64,000 nucleotides of DNA from an uncultured Bacteroidia bacterium (lineage in GTDB: Bacteria; Bacteroidota; Bacteroidia; Bacteroidales; UBA932). The stretch spans positions 18,392 through 82,391 of the forward strand of contig CACYHF010000016.1 of NCBI GenBank assembly GCA_902774155.1, given 5' to 3'. The position numbers and the translations under genes are program-made. The first letter of the stretch is position 1. The number at the start of each line of letters is the position of its first letter. The notes under the pieces were generated by a model, which did not search any database, was not told the origin of the DNA, and worked only from the letters and a program-made list of their open reading frames with translations. Positions 8,396 to 17,749 of this stretch are shown piece after piece.

Positions 8396-11300
8396 ATGCA
8401 CATGAAAAAAAGCTTAATCAGAGTATCCCTTACCCTGGTGCTGATGCTGGGCAGCCTGGCCGCCTGGGCACAGAACACGGTAAAAGGAACTGTGAAAGAC
8501 GCAACCGGTGAGGGAATCATCGGTGCGGCAGTGCAGATTGTGGGAACCCAGAACGGTGCCATCACCGACGTCGACGGTTCCTTCACCCTCCCGGGCGTCA
8601 ACCAGGGCGACCGGTTGGAAATCTCCTGCATCGGCTATGCCAACCAGATCATCACCTGGAACGGCGGCCCCGTGAATGTAATCCTGGAAGAGGATTCCGA
8701 AATGCTGGAAGGCACGGTAGTCACCGCCCTGGGCATTACACGTGAAAAGAAGACGCTGGGTTATGCACTCCAGGACGTGAAGGGCGACGCCCTCCTGGAT
8801 GCCCGCGAAAGCAACCTGGCCAACGCCCTCACCGGTAAGGTGGCCGGCGTTTCCATCGTCCGTTCCTCCAACGGTCCCGGCGCTTCCTCCCGTATCGTCC
8901 TCCGTGGTAACAACTCCCTCACCGGCCTGAACCAGCCCCTCATCGTGATTGACGGTGTTCCCATGGACAACTTCGTGGGGGCCAACAACAACGACTTCTG
9001 GAATCCTTCGGCCGATATGGGTAGCGGCCTGCAGGACATCAACCCCGAGGACGTGGAATCCATGACCGTCCTGAAGGGTGCTTCCGCAGCCGCCCTCTAC
9101 GGTTCCCGCGCTGGTAACGGCGTTATCCTCATCACCACCAAGAAGGGTGCACAGAATCCCGGTCTGGGTATCACCATCTCCGGCACCGTTGCCCTCACCG
9201 GCGAATTCACCCGTCCGGCCATGCAGAACCGCTACGGCCAGGGCTCCCTGGGCGTGTTCGACAACACCGACTCCCAGAGCTGGGGTCCCGAAATCAACGG
9301 CCAGACCGTCACCAAGTGGGACGGCACCAGCGCCCCGCTGCAAGCCTTCGACAATGTGAAGGGCTTCTTCAACCTCGGTGTCACCGACACGGAGAATGCC
9401 ACCTTCTCCCAGAAGTATGGCAAAACCGGCGTGTACGCCTCCTGGACCCGTACCAAGGACGTGAGCCAGGTTCCCGGCGCCACCCTGGGCCGTAACAACT
9501 TCATGCTCCGTGGCAACTCCACCTTCGGCAAGGGCGACAAGTGGCACTTCGATGCCAAGATCCAGTACATCCGCACCCAGGCCAACAACCGTCCTATCTC
9601 CGGTTCCAACGTGAACGCCAACTACATGCTGAAAATGTACACCATGCCCGTTTCCGTGGACATCCGCGACTTCAAGGATGCCGTGGACGCCAACGGCGAG
9701 ATGTTCTTCTTCGGCAACAAGGACCGCATGGGTTCCAACCCTTGGTGGTATGCCAAGTACAGCACCAACCAGGACGTCCGTAACCGTTTCCTGATGAACG
9801 CCTCCCTGGGCTACGACTTCACCGACTGGCTGTCCCTGGAGCTCCGTGCCGGTTCCGACCTCTACTTCACCGAGACTGAGAACAAGTTCTACGCCGGTAA
9901 CAAGATCGCCGGTAGCGTGACCGGTTCCTACGGCATGGGCGAAAGCCGCTTCTATGAGAACAACTTCTCCTTCCTCCTGAAGGCTCAGAAGGACAACCTC
10001 TGGGGCGACTTCGGTATCTCCGGCTCCCTGGGCGGTAACCTGATGGACCGCGAAAGCCGCGGTATGAGCGCTAGCCAGAGCCAGCTCCTCATCCCCAACC
10101 TGTTCGACCTGAACAACGCCAAGAGCGACAAGCCCAGCGTGAGTGAGAGCTATTCCCACCGCAAGATGAACTCCCTGTACGGCAGTCTCCAGCTCAATTA
10201 TGGCGGCTGGATCTTCCTGGATGCCACCCTGCGTAACGACTGGACCTCCACCCTGTCGGCCAAAAACCGTTCCTACCTCTATCCTTCCGTCTCCCTGTCC
10301 TGGGTGATCACGGATATGATTAATAAGTATGGCCAGACTCCCGGATGGCTTTCCTTCGCCAAGGTCCGCGCCTCCTACGCTGAAGTAGGTAATGACATGG
10401 ATCCTTACCAGCTGTACAACGTGTACACTATGGGCACCGACGCCCGCGCCAACGCCAAGCCGGTGATCAACTCCCAGAGCACCCTGTACAACGACGACGT
10501 GAAGAACGAGCTCATCAAGTCCTGGGAAGCCGGTTTCGACATCCGCTTCTTCGACAGCCGTTTGGGCTTGGATGTGTCCTGGTATAAGACCAATGCTACC
10601 AACCAGCTCATCAACCTGCCCATCGCCGCTATCGGCTACTCCTCCAAGAAGGTGAACGCCGGTAACATTGAAAACCAGGGTTGGGAAGTGGTGCTGAACG
10701 CCGAACCCGTCCGCAACCGCGACTTCCTCTGGCGTTCCACGGTGAACTTCTCCACCAATAAGAATAAGATTCTGGCTCTGGCCGACGGTGTGGAAGAATA
10801 CAGCCTGGGCGGTTATGACAAACTGCGCATCGTGGCCCACGTAGGTGGCGAATACGGTGACATCTATGGTACCAAGTACGCCCGCGTGGAAGATGAGACC
10901 AGCCCGTACTACGGCAAGCTCATCCTCAACTCCGACGGTCTGCCCACCTCTGACGGTTCCAGCAACTATCTGGGCAACCAGAACCCCATCGCAAACATGG
11001 GCTGGATCAACAACTTCACTTGGAAAGACCTAACCATCGGCTTCCAGGTAGATGCCCGTATCGGCGGTAAGATGTTCTCCGGTACCCTGGGTACCATGGA
11101 ATATGCCGGTACTGCCGCCTGGACGGTAGACGGCCGCGACAAGATGCTGGTTGACGGTGTTCAGAAGGATGGCGACGGTTACAAGGTGAACACCACCGAA
11201 ACCACCGGTGAGAAATACTGGAAGCAGGTTTCCGGTGCCGCCGGTTCCAACCTGGGTATCACCGAGGAGAACCTCTACGACGCCACCAACGTCCGTCTGC

Positions 11301-11527
11301 GTAACGTTTCCATCGCCTACAGCATTCCCAAGAAGGTGCTTGGCAACGGATTCTTCCAGTCCATCAAACTGGGCTTCTCCTGCACCAACGTGGTGATGAT
11401 CTACAGCAAGATGCGCGGCCTGGATCCGGAATCCATCTTCGCAACTTCCACCAACGCCATCGGCTTTGAGTATGGTGCCGCTCCTACATCGCGCGCCTAT
11501 GTGTTCAACGTATCCTTCGGATTCTAA
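8396..11527 (+). CDS. SusC/RagA-family TonB-dependent outer-membrane transporter
   Basis: 1043 aa with a signal peptide (cleavage near AAWAQ), a carboxypeptidase-regulatory-like domain (about residues 22-105), a SusC-type plug (LEGTVVTALGITREKK, VLKGASAAALYGSRAGNG) and a beta-barrel ending in Phe. It is clearly related to the leftward SusC in the signal peptide and plug but differs in the barrel, which usually sets substrate choice. Met codons at 8396 and 8402 are both plausible starts. It is followed 14 nt later by its SusD partner, and further on by a CBM9-like protein and a GH92 mannosidase, so mannose-rich N-glycans are a reasonable guess for the substrate. Confidence 0.95.
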   Translation: MHMKKSLIRVSLTLVLMLGSLAAWAQNTVKGTVKDATGEGIIGAAVQIVGTQNGAITDVDGSFTLPGVNQGDRLEISCIGYANQIITWNGGPVNVILEEDSEMLEGTVVTALGITREKKTLGYALQDVKGDALLDARESNLANALTGKVAGVSIVRSSNGPGASSRIVLRGNNSLTGLNQPLIVIDGVPMDNFVGANNNDFWNPSADMGSGLQDINPEDVESMTVLKGASAAALYGSRAGNGVILITTKKGAQNPGLGITISGTVALTGEFTRPAMQNRYGQGSLGVFDNTDSQSWGPEINGQTVTKWDGTSAPLQAFDNVKGFFNLGVTDTENATFSQKYGKTGVYASWTRTKDVSQVPGATLGRNNFMLRGNSTFGKGDKWHFDAKIQYIRTQANNRPISGSNVNANYMLKMYTMPVSVDIRDFKDAVDANGEMFFFGNKDRMGSNPWWYAKYSTNQDVRNRFLMNASLGYDFTDWLSLELRAGSDLYFTETENKFYAGNKIAGSVTGSYGMGESRFYENNFSFLLKAQKDNLWGDFGISGSLGGNLMDRESRGMSASQSQLLIPNLFDLNNAKSDKPSVSESYSHRKMNSLYGSLQLNYGGWIFLDATLRNDWTSTLSAKNRSYLYPSVSLSWVITDMINKYGQTPGWLSFAKVRASYAEVGNDMDPYQLYNVYTMGTDARANAKPVINSQSTLYNDDVKNELIKSWEAGFDIRFFDSRLGLDVSWYKTNATNQLINLPIAAIGYSSKKVNAGNIENQGWEVVLNAEPVRNRDFLWRSTVNFSTNKNKILALADGVEEYSLGGYDKLRIVAHVGGEYGDIYGTKYARVEDETSPYYGKLILNSDGLPTSDGSSNYLGNQNPIANMGWINNFTWKDLTIGFQVDARIGGKMFSGTLGTMEYAGTAAWTVDGRDKMLVDGVQKDGDGYKVNTTETTGEKYWKQVSGAAGSNLGITEENLYDATNVRLRNVSIAYSIPKKVLGNGFFQSIKLGFSCTNVVMIYSKMRGLDPESIFATSTNAIGFEYGAAPTSRAYVFNVSFGF

Positions 11528-11541
11528 TCTTTGCAACTACC

Positions 11542-13560
11542 ATGAAAATGAATAAAATACTTGCTTTAGCAGCGGGGTTGGTAACCTTGGTGGCCTGCGC
11601 CGATTTCGACGAGATCAACAAGAACCCCAAAGCTGCCAATGCGTCCGACCTGATGCCTTACTGGGCACTGAATAAGGCCATCATGTCCGACCAGCAGAAC
11701 CCGAACGACGCAGAGCGTGTGTTCGTCCTCTACTGGGCCGATATCGCCCGTCAGGACGGCGAGAACAGCGGCCGTTCCGTGGGTGCCTCCAACGATGAAT
11801 GGGCCGGCTGCCTGTACAATCTTACCCGAAACTGCGTGAACGCCTCCAACCTGGCCATCAAGATTGCGGACGAAGCCATCGCCAGCGGCAACCTGGGGGA
11901 CCACGAGGCCGGCCTGTTTGCCAACGTGAAACAGTTCTCCCGCATCTGGAGAGTGTACCTCATGACCGAGTTCGTGGACTCTTTCGGCTCCTTCACCTTT
12001 GACTTCGAGGCCAACACGCCTGAGTACAAGAGCGTGAAAGATTGCTACGACTTCATGCTGACCGAGCTCAGCGAAGCCGTTCCCGCCATCGACCTGAACT
12101 ACTCCGGCACCTCCTCCACCGAGCAGGACGCCGACGCCGCCTACCTGCTGGATGCCGCCAAGTGGAAGAACTTCGGCATTTCCATGTGGATGCGCTGCGC
12201 CATGCGTCTGTCCGAGGTGGACGCCGCAACGGCCAAGGCCAACTTTGAGAGAGCCGTGTCCGCAGGCCCCGGTATCCGCACCATCGACGGTATCTTCCGC
12301 ATCCAGGAGCGCAACGCCTGGAACGACCTGGCCGGCGTGATGAGCCGTACCTGGGACTGGCAGGAATCCTCCCACACCTTCGCCAACCTCACCACCAACC
12401 TGGGTGGCGCCAACGTGGCCGATGTCCTGACGGATCCCGGCAAACGTTTCTACAAGAACGCTCCACTTCCCGCCGGTGCAGTGGCCACCACCTATGGCCC
12501 CTACATCAAGGATGCACACGAGTACCTGGGCGTCCACATGGTGAACAAGGACGGCGCAAACCAGTATGAGGTGAACACCGACAGCCCCACCTGGGGTTAC
12601 TTCTTCGACGGCATCCCGTCCAAGCTGGATCCCCGCGCCCTGGTGTACTTCACCCTCCCCTGCGACTACAACAACCGCATTGAAACCGGCTACGCCACCT
12701 TCCCGGCTTCCACCGCCCCGCTGACCACCGTCATCGACGTGGACAACCAGGCCAACACCGTGGATGTGTCCTATGCCTGGAACGGACTTATCGCCGGTTA
12801 CGGCCGCGACGACAAGTTCGCCCGCAACGGTCTGCAGGACAACTCCAGCGCCGGTGGCGTGCACTACGGCAAGACCTACCCGGCCCTGGCCGAACGCTAC
12901 CGCAACAGCCAGGAATACCGCGTGTTCTTCGGCCCTTGGGAGACCTACTTCCTCCTGGCCGAAGCCGCCGTGCGTGGCTGGAATGCCGGTATCGGCGCTG
13001 AAGAGGCCTACAACAACGGTATCAAAGCCAGCTTCGAGTACCTGAACATCGACGCCAACTATTCCGCTTATATCAACTCTGAGGATTACAACCGTGTTGG
13101 TACGTCCGTGAAGTTCACCCACACCGCTGAACCCGCGAACTACACCATCAACTACATGGATCCCGTATCGGGCACCATCAAGACCACGGAGTACAAGTAT
13201 CCGGATGCCAACAAGCTCCTGTACAAGGGTAAGAAGCTCAACGACCAGCTCACCAAGATCATCACCCAGAAGTTCATTGCCAACACGCCTTGGCTGCCCC
13301 AGGAGAACTGGTGCGACCACCGTCGTCTGGGCCTGCCGTTCTGGGAGCTGCCTGTGAGCAGCACCGACTTCCCGTACCTGATGGATGGCGCCAAGAACGC
13401 CTACCTCACCGGCCAGAAGCCCGGCTGCTATGCCCAGCGCATGAACTACCCGAACTCCTTCAAGAATGCCAGCCCCGAGCAGTATCAGAATGCCCTGCAG
13501 CTCATGGGTATGAGCAACGAAAACACCATTACGCCGCTGTACTGGGCTATCCAGAACTAA
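11542..13560 (+). CDS. SusD/RagB-like outer-membrane lipoprotein
   Basis: 672 aa with a type II signal peptide and lipobox TLVAC. The mature start ADFDEINKNP is typical of SusD-like lipoproteins. The helical N-terminal half (LYNLTRNCVNASNLA, WRVYLMTEFVDSFGSF) fits the TPR-like scaffold of the family. It is longer than average SusD proteins. It works with the SusC encoded 14 nt upstream and is followed by a strong terminator, so the two downstream glycan genes are probably a separate unit. Confidence 0.9.
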   Translation: MKMNKILALAAGLVTLVACADFDEINKNPKAANASDLMPYWALNKAIMSDQQNPNDAERVFVLYWADIARQDGENSGRSVGASNDEWAGCLYNLTRNCVNASNLAIKIADEAIASGNLGDHEAGLFANVKQFSRIWRVYLMTEFVDSFGSFTFDFEANTPEYKSVKDCYDFMLTELSEAVPAIDLNYSGTSSTEQDADAAYLLDAAKWKNFGISMWMRCAMRLSEVDAATAKANFERAVSAGPGIRTIDGIFRIQERNAWNDLAGVMSRTWDWQESSHTFANLTTNLGGANVADVLTDPGKRFYKNAPLPAGAVATTYGPYIKDAHEYLGVHMVNKDGANQYEVNTDSPTWGYFFDGIPSKLDPRALVYFTLPCDYNNRIETGYATFPASTAPLTTVIDVDNQANTVDVSYAWNGLIAGYGRDDKFARNGLQDNSSAGGVHYGKTYPALAERYRNSQEYRVFFGPWETYFLLAEAAVRGWNAGIGAEEAYNNGIKASFEYLNIDANYSAYINSEDYNRVGTSVKFTHTAEPANYTINYMDPVSGTIKTTEYKYPDANKLLYKGKKLNDQLTKIITQKFIANTPWLPQENWCDHRRLGLPFWELPVSSTDFPYLMDGAKNAYLTGQKPGCYAQRMNYPNSFKNASPEQYQNALQLMGMSNENTITPLYWAIQN

Positions 13561-13580
13561 GACGCGATCTTAACATTTTC

Positions 13581-13614
13581 AAGGGCGACCCTTCTCCAAG
13601 GGCCGCCCTTTTTA
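13581..13614 (+). terminator. Rho-independent terminator after the rightward susD
   Basis: AAGGGCG pairs with CGCCCTT, with an inner CCCTT/AAGGG continuation and a short loop, followed by five T. It begins 20 nt after the susD stop. Confidence 0.85.
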
Positions 13615-13679
13615 CGCGCCCACGCACGGAAATACCAATTAAAAATGCTACATTTGTAAACTGCATAAAACACTGAACC

Positions 13680-14435
13680 ATGAAACGCATCGTTATCCCC
13701 ATCCTCCTCATCGCGGCTGCCGCCTGCGGGCCCAAGAAGGCCGAAGTCCCGGAAGTGCCCATCCGCACCTACAACGCCCCCAAGGCCACCGGCCCCATCC
13801 TCATCGACGGCATCCTGGATGAATCCGACTGGCAAAACGCCCCGTTAAGCGATTTATTCGCCGATATCCGCGGCGTGGACTTCGAACCCAAGCCCATCAA
13901 GCAAACCCGCATGAAGATGCTCTGGGACAACGAAAACCTATACATCGCCGGTATCCTTGAGGAAGACAACGTGACGGCCAGCCTTACGGAACACGATTCC
14001 ATCATCTACCACGACAACGACTGGGAAGTGTTCATAGATCCGGATCAGGACTGCCGTTTCTACTTTGAGATCGAGCTCAACGCCCTGAATACGGTAATGG
14101 ACCTCCTGATGGACCGTCCGTACCGCGACGGAGGCAAGTTCTACCTGCCCTGGGACCTTCGCGGCCTGAAAACTGCCGTCCATGTGAACGGTACCCTCAA
14201 CGATCCCTCTGACAAAGATCAGGGCTGGACGGTGGAGATGGCCATTCCCATCGCCTCCCTGGCCGTAGATTTCCAGAAAGTGGATCAGCTGCTGGATATG
14301 GACTGGAAGATCGGCTTCTCGCGCGTGGAATGGCTCAAGGCCGGCGGCCCGGAAGAAAACTGGGTCTGGAATCCCACCGGCATGGTTGACATGCACCAGC
14401 CCGAACGCTGGGGCGTCCTTCACTTTGTAAAGTAA
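13680..14435 (+). CDS. Carbohydrate-binding CBM9-like lipoprotein
   Basis: 251 aa. A signal peptide with an AAAC lipobox suggests a lipoprotein. The mature part begins with the CBM9-like pattern ILIDGILDESDWQNAP, then MKMLWDNENLYIAGIL, and later DNDWEVFIDPD and FYFEIELNALNTVMDLL. These are typical of the single-domain CBM9-like (DOMON-fold) proteins found in Bacteroidota glycan loci, and the domain covers nearly the whole protein. A TACATTTG element at 13649-13656 may be its -7 box. The GH92 gene begins 10 nt downstream, so the two are co-transcribed and this protein may present substrate to the mannosidase. Sugar specificity is not readable. Confidence 0.82.
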   Translation: MKRIVIPILLIAAAACGPKKAEVPEVPIRTYNAPKATGPILIDGILDESDWQNAPLSDLFADIRGVDFEPKPIKQTRMKMLWDNENLYIAGILEEDNVTASLTEHDSIIYHDNDWEVFIDPDQDCRFYFEIELNALNTVMDLLMDRPYRDGGKFYLPWDLRGLKTAVHVNGTLNDPSDKDQGWTVEMAIPIASLAVDFQKVDQLLDMDWKIGFSRVEWLKAGGPEENWVWNPTGMVDMHQPERWGVLHFVK

Positions 14436-14445
14436 CTATCACAAT

Positions 14446-16644
14446 ATGAAGAAAATTGCATTTGCACTTGCGGCGCTGGTAATGGCAGCGTGCAGCGCTC
14501 CCCAGGCCCAGGACTATGCGGCCTATGTGAACCCGAAGATCGGCACCGGTGGCCACGGCCACGTGTTTGTGGGCGCCAATGTGCCTTTCGGCCTGGTGCA
14601 ACTGGGTCCCACCAGCATCCCGCAAACCTGGGACTGGTGCTCCGGCTACCACGACAGCGACAACACGGTGATCGGATTCAGCCACATGCATCTTTCCGGT
14701 ACCGGTATCGGTGACCTCTTCGACATTACGGTGATGCCCACCATCGGCCCCACCACGCCGGCCCGCGGCACGGAGAGTGATCCGCAGAGCGGCGCCTGGA
14801 GCTACGCCGACCGCAGTAAAGAAGTGTGCGAACCCGGCTATTACAGCGTTCCGCTGGAGCGCTACGGCATTGTGGCCGAACTCACCGCCACCTCTCGCGT
14901 GGGCTTCCACCGTTACACCTTTCCCGCTTCGGACGACGCCAAGCTGCTTTTCGATATGGAGAACGGCGGCTGCTGGGACCATGTGACAGACACCGACTTC
15001 GAGGTGGTGAAAGACGAAAACGGCCAGGTGAAGGCCCTGGGTGGCTACCGCTTCTCCACCGGCTGGGCCAAGAACCAAAAGGTTTTCTTTTGGGCCGAAT
15101 TCTCCCGTCCGGCCCAAGATTTCTCCGTGAAAGAGAATGTGGCCAGCGACAGAGAGCAGCGCAATCTCAAACCCATCTACGGATATCTCTCCTTGGGTAA
15201 CACTACCGAGGGCGAACAGGTGCTGGTGAAAGTGGCCCTCTCCCCCGTTTCGGTGGAAGGCGCCAAGGCCAACATGGCCGCCGAGCTGCCCGGCTGGGAC
15301 TTCGAGGCCACCAAGGCAAATGCCCGCACCGCCTGGAACAAGGAATTGGGCAAAATCCAGATCAAAACTGAGGACGCCGATAAACGCACGGTCTTCTACA
15401 CTGCCCTTTATCACACCATGATCGCCCCTTCGGCCTTCAACGACGTGGACGGCCAGTACCGCGGCTCCGACGACATCGTGCGCCAAGGTAACTTCCAGAA
15501 CTACACCACTTTCTCCCTGTGGGACACCTACCGTGCCGCCCATCCGCTCATGACCCTGATCCATCCGGAGAAGATGAACGACATGGTGGCCACCCTGTAC
15601 CATATCTACAAGGAGCAGGGCGACCTTCCCGTCTGGCATCTGATGGGCAACGAGACCGACTGCATGGTGGGCAATCCGGGCCTGATTGTGTTTGCCGATG
15701 CCGTGGTTAAAGGCTTCCGCGCCGGCCTCACCGATGAAGAAATCCTGGAGGCTATGACCGTTACGGCCACCACCCCGGACCGCGGTCAGGACCTGCGTAT
15801 GCAGTACGGATACATCCCGGCCGACCTGTACCACGAATCCGTGGCCAACGACATGGAATACGCCATCGCCGACGGCGCTCTGGCCAACTGCGCCGACTTC
15901 CTGGGCAAGGCCGATGTAGCCGCCGAGTACCGTGAGCGCAGCCACTCCTACCGCCATTTCTGGGATCCGGAACTGCAGTTCATGCGCGGACGCAAGGTGG
16001 ACGGCAAGTTCACCGAGCCCTTCGACCCTATTTACAGCCGCCACGAGACCTCCGACTACACCGAAGGCACCGGCTGGCAGTACCTGTGGCTGGTTCCGCA
16101 GGACGTGGACGGACTGGTGAACCTTTTCGGTTCCAAGGAAGCCACCCTGGCCAAGCTGGACGGCCTGTTTGAGGCTCCGGACCACGTGGAAGGTGAAAAC
16201 GCCAGCCCGGACATCTCCGGCCTGATCGGCCAGTATGCCCACGGCAACGAACCAAGTCACCACACCATTTACCTGTACAGCATGCTGGGCGCCCCGGAGA
16301 AAGCCGCCGCCCGTCTGCACCAGGTCTATGAGGAAATGTATTTCAACGACGTGGAAGGCCTGGCCGGCAACGAAGATGTGGGCCAGATGAGCGCCTGGTA
16401 CGTCCTTTCCGCCATGGGCTTCTACCAGGTGGAACCTGCCTGCCCGCGCTTCTGGTTCGGCCTGCCGCTGTTCCCGGAAATGAGCGTTCAGGTATCCGGC
16501 GGCACCTTTACCATCAAGGCCGATGGTCCCCTGGACGGCCATATCGCCTCCGTGAAACTGAACGGCAAGCCCTACGACAAGCCCTACATCGAATACGCCG
16601 ACATCATCGCCGGCGGCACGCTGGAATACAGCTTGCAGAAATAG
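14446..16644 (+). CDS. GH92 family alpha-mannosidase
   Basis: 732 aa with a signal peptide ending at a Cys (AACS), so probably a lipoprotein. It opens with the GH92 hallmark sequence (YVNPKIGTGGHGHVFVG, PFGLVQLGP) and continues with FSHMHLSGTG, the WDTYRAAHPL segment and GNETDCMVGNPG, which carries catalytic-site acidic residues. GH92 enzymes are Ca-dependent exo-alpha-mannosidases acting on N-glycans or mannans. Length matches the family. It is coupled to the CBM9-like gene 10 nt upstream and is convergent with mannose-6-phosphate isomerase, so release and entry of mannose into central metabolism are encoded side by side. Confidence 0.95.
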   Translation: MKKIAFALAALVMAACSAPQAQDYAAYVNPKIGTGGHGHVFVGANVPFGLVQLGPTSIPQTWDWCSGYHDSDNTVIGFSHMHLSGTGIGDLFDITVMPTIGPTTPARGTESDPQSGAWSYADRSKEVCEPGYYSVPLERYGIVAELTATSRVGFHRYTFPASDDAKLLFDMENGGCWDHVTDTDFEVVKDENGQVKALGGYRFSTGWAKNQKVFFWAEFSRPAQDFSVKENVASDREQRNLKPIYGYLSLGNTTEGEQVLVKVALSPVSVEGAKANMAAELPGWDFEATKANARTAWNKELGKIQIKTEDADKRTVFYTALYHTMIAPSAFNDVDGQYRGSDDIVRQGNFQNYTTFSLWDTYRAAHPLMTLIHPEKMNDMVATLYHIYKEQGDLPVWHLMGNETDCMVGNPGLIVFADAVVKGFRAGLTDEEILEAMTVTATTPDRGQDLRMQYGYIPADLYHESVANDMEYAIADGALANCADFLGKADVAAEYRERSHSYRHFWDPELQFMRGRKVDGKFTEPFDPIYSRHETSDYTEGTGWQYLWLVPQDVDGLVNLFGSKEATLAKLDGLFEAPDHVEGENASPDISGLIGQYAHGNEPSHHTIYLYSMLGAPEKAAARLHQVYEEMYFNDVEGLAGNEDVGQMSAWYVLSAMGFYQVEPACPRFWFGLPLFPEMSVQVSGGTFTIKADGPLDGHIASVKLNGKPYDKPYIEYADIIAGGTLEYSLQK

Positions 16645-16645
16645 T

Positions 16646-16763
16646 TTTTGGGCCAGGTCTGGTTTTAACCCTTAGACCTAGCCCATCAATAATGCCCTAC
16701 AGGCCTGTAAAAGGCCGTTTTAATGGGCCAGGTCCCCACCCTAAAATCGGACCTGGCCCAAAA
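16646..16763. repeat. Nested inverted repeats with four copies of a GGGCCAGGTC-like unit
   Basis: The 14-mer TTTTGGGCCAGGTC (16646-16659) is perfectly complementary to 16750-16763. Inside it, ACCTAGCCCAT (16676-16686) pairs imperfectly with ATGGGCCAGGT (16723-16733). The centre holds the palindrome ACAGGCCTGT. The whole fills the gap between two convergent genes, so it may act as a bidirectional terminator. Its nested layout is more elaborate than a simple hairpin. Confidence 0.6.
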
Positions 16764-16765
16764 TT

Positions 16766-17737
16766 TTAGCGGATATACGAAGTCAATACCTTCATGCTGC
16801 CGTCGGGGACAAAACAAATGTCGTCGGCGGTAGCGGGTATTAGGACCGTCTCGCCCTGACGGACGGGGACTTCCGCCCCGTCTACCTCAAGGGTACCGGA
16901 ACCGGAGAGGCACATAACCACCATAAACGAATCGATGCCGCTCAAATCCTTGGCATACGGCAGTGTGAGGTCATAAATGCTGGTGGTAAAGTACTGGCAA
17001 CTGACCACTTCCTGTTCTTCATCCTGTTCCGGACTATAGTGGGTACGGTAGTCCGGATATACGGTGTAGTCAATGGCGTCCTTGGCCAGTTCCGTGTGCA
17101 CTTCGCGGGGTTTTCCGTCCAGGCCCAGACGGCCGTAGTCATAGATACGGTAGGTGATATTGGAGGTCTGCTGAATCTCTGCAATAAAGCAGCCGCCGCA
17201 GATGGCGTGGATGCGGCCGGCCGGCAGGAAGAACACATCGCCGGGATGCACGTCGTAACGGGCCAGCACGTCGGTGATGGTGCCGTCGGCCACCTTGGCA
17301 GCGTACTGCTCCGGCGTAATCTTCTCCGTAAGACCCGTAAGCAGATGGGCGCCCGGAGCAGCATCCACCACATACCACATTTCGGTCTTGCCCTTGGAGC
17401 CGTTATGGCGGACAGCCGCCAGCTCATCGTTGGGGTGTACCTGGATGCTCAGGTCCGTGAGGGCGTCGATGAACTTGATCAGCAGCGGAAATTCGTCACC
17501 GGTGTTCGCATACACGTGCTCCCCCACTAACTCTCCTTTGTATTCTTTCACCAGCTCCGCGATGGTCTTGCCCTTCAGCGGGCCTTCGGCCACCACGCTC
17601 TCGTTGCCGGCCACGCCGGACAGTTCCCAGCTTTCGCCAATGTGTTTCTGCTCGGTTTCAATGCCTTTGTAAGGGGCAATCTTTTCGCCACCCCAGACCA
17701 GGGTCTTGAAAATGGGTTCAAATTTTAACGGACGCAT
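16766..17737 (-). CDS. manA: Mannose-6-phosphate isomerase, class I
   Basis: 323 aa cupin-fold enzyme converting mannose-6-phosphate to fructose-6-phosphate. The IGESWELS, IQVHPND, GKTEMWYVVDA and GDVFFLPAGRIHAI segments carry the Zn-binding Gln/His/Glu/His set of type I phosphomannose isomerases. The protein has the compact length common in Firmicutes and Bacteroidota. It is the last gene of a leftward operon, 12 nt after the M3 peptidase gene, and is convergent with the GH92 mannosidase. It is cytoplasmic, with no signal peptide. Confidence 0.93.
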   Translation of the reverse strand: MRPLKFEPIFKTLVWGGEKIAPYKGIETEQKHIGESWELSGVAGNESVVAEGPLKGKTIAELVKEYKGELVGEHVYANTGDEFPLLIKFIDALTDLSIQVHPNDELAAVRHNGSKGKTEMWYVVDAAPGAHLLTGLTEKITPEQYAAKVADGTITDVLARYDVHPGDVFFLPAGRIHAICGGCFIAEIQQTSNITYRIYDYGRLGLDGKPREVHTELAKDAIDYTVYPDYRTHYSPEQDEEQEVVSCQYFTTSIYDLTLPYAKDLSGIDSFMVVMCLSGSGTLEVDGAEVPVRQGETVLIPATADDICFVPDGSMKVLTSYIR

Positions 17738-17749
17738 ATACTGATGATT

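Noticed and set aside
6942-8402. Recombination directly between the two susC coding regions
   Set aside because: The N-terminal protein similarity is clear, but I did not see long identical DNA at the gene starts; the 19-bp repeats outside the genes are the better crossover sites.
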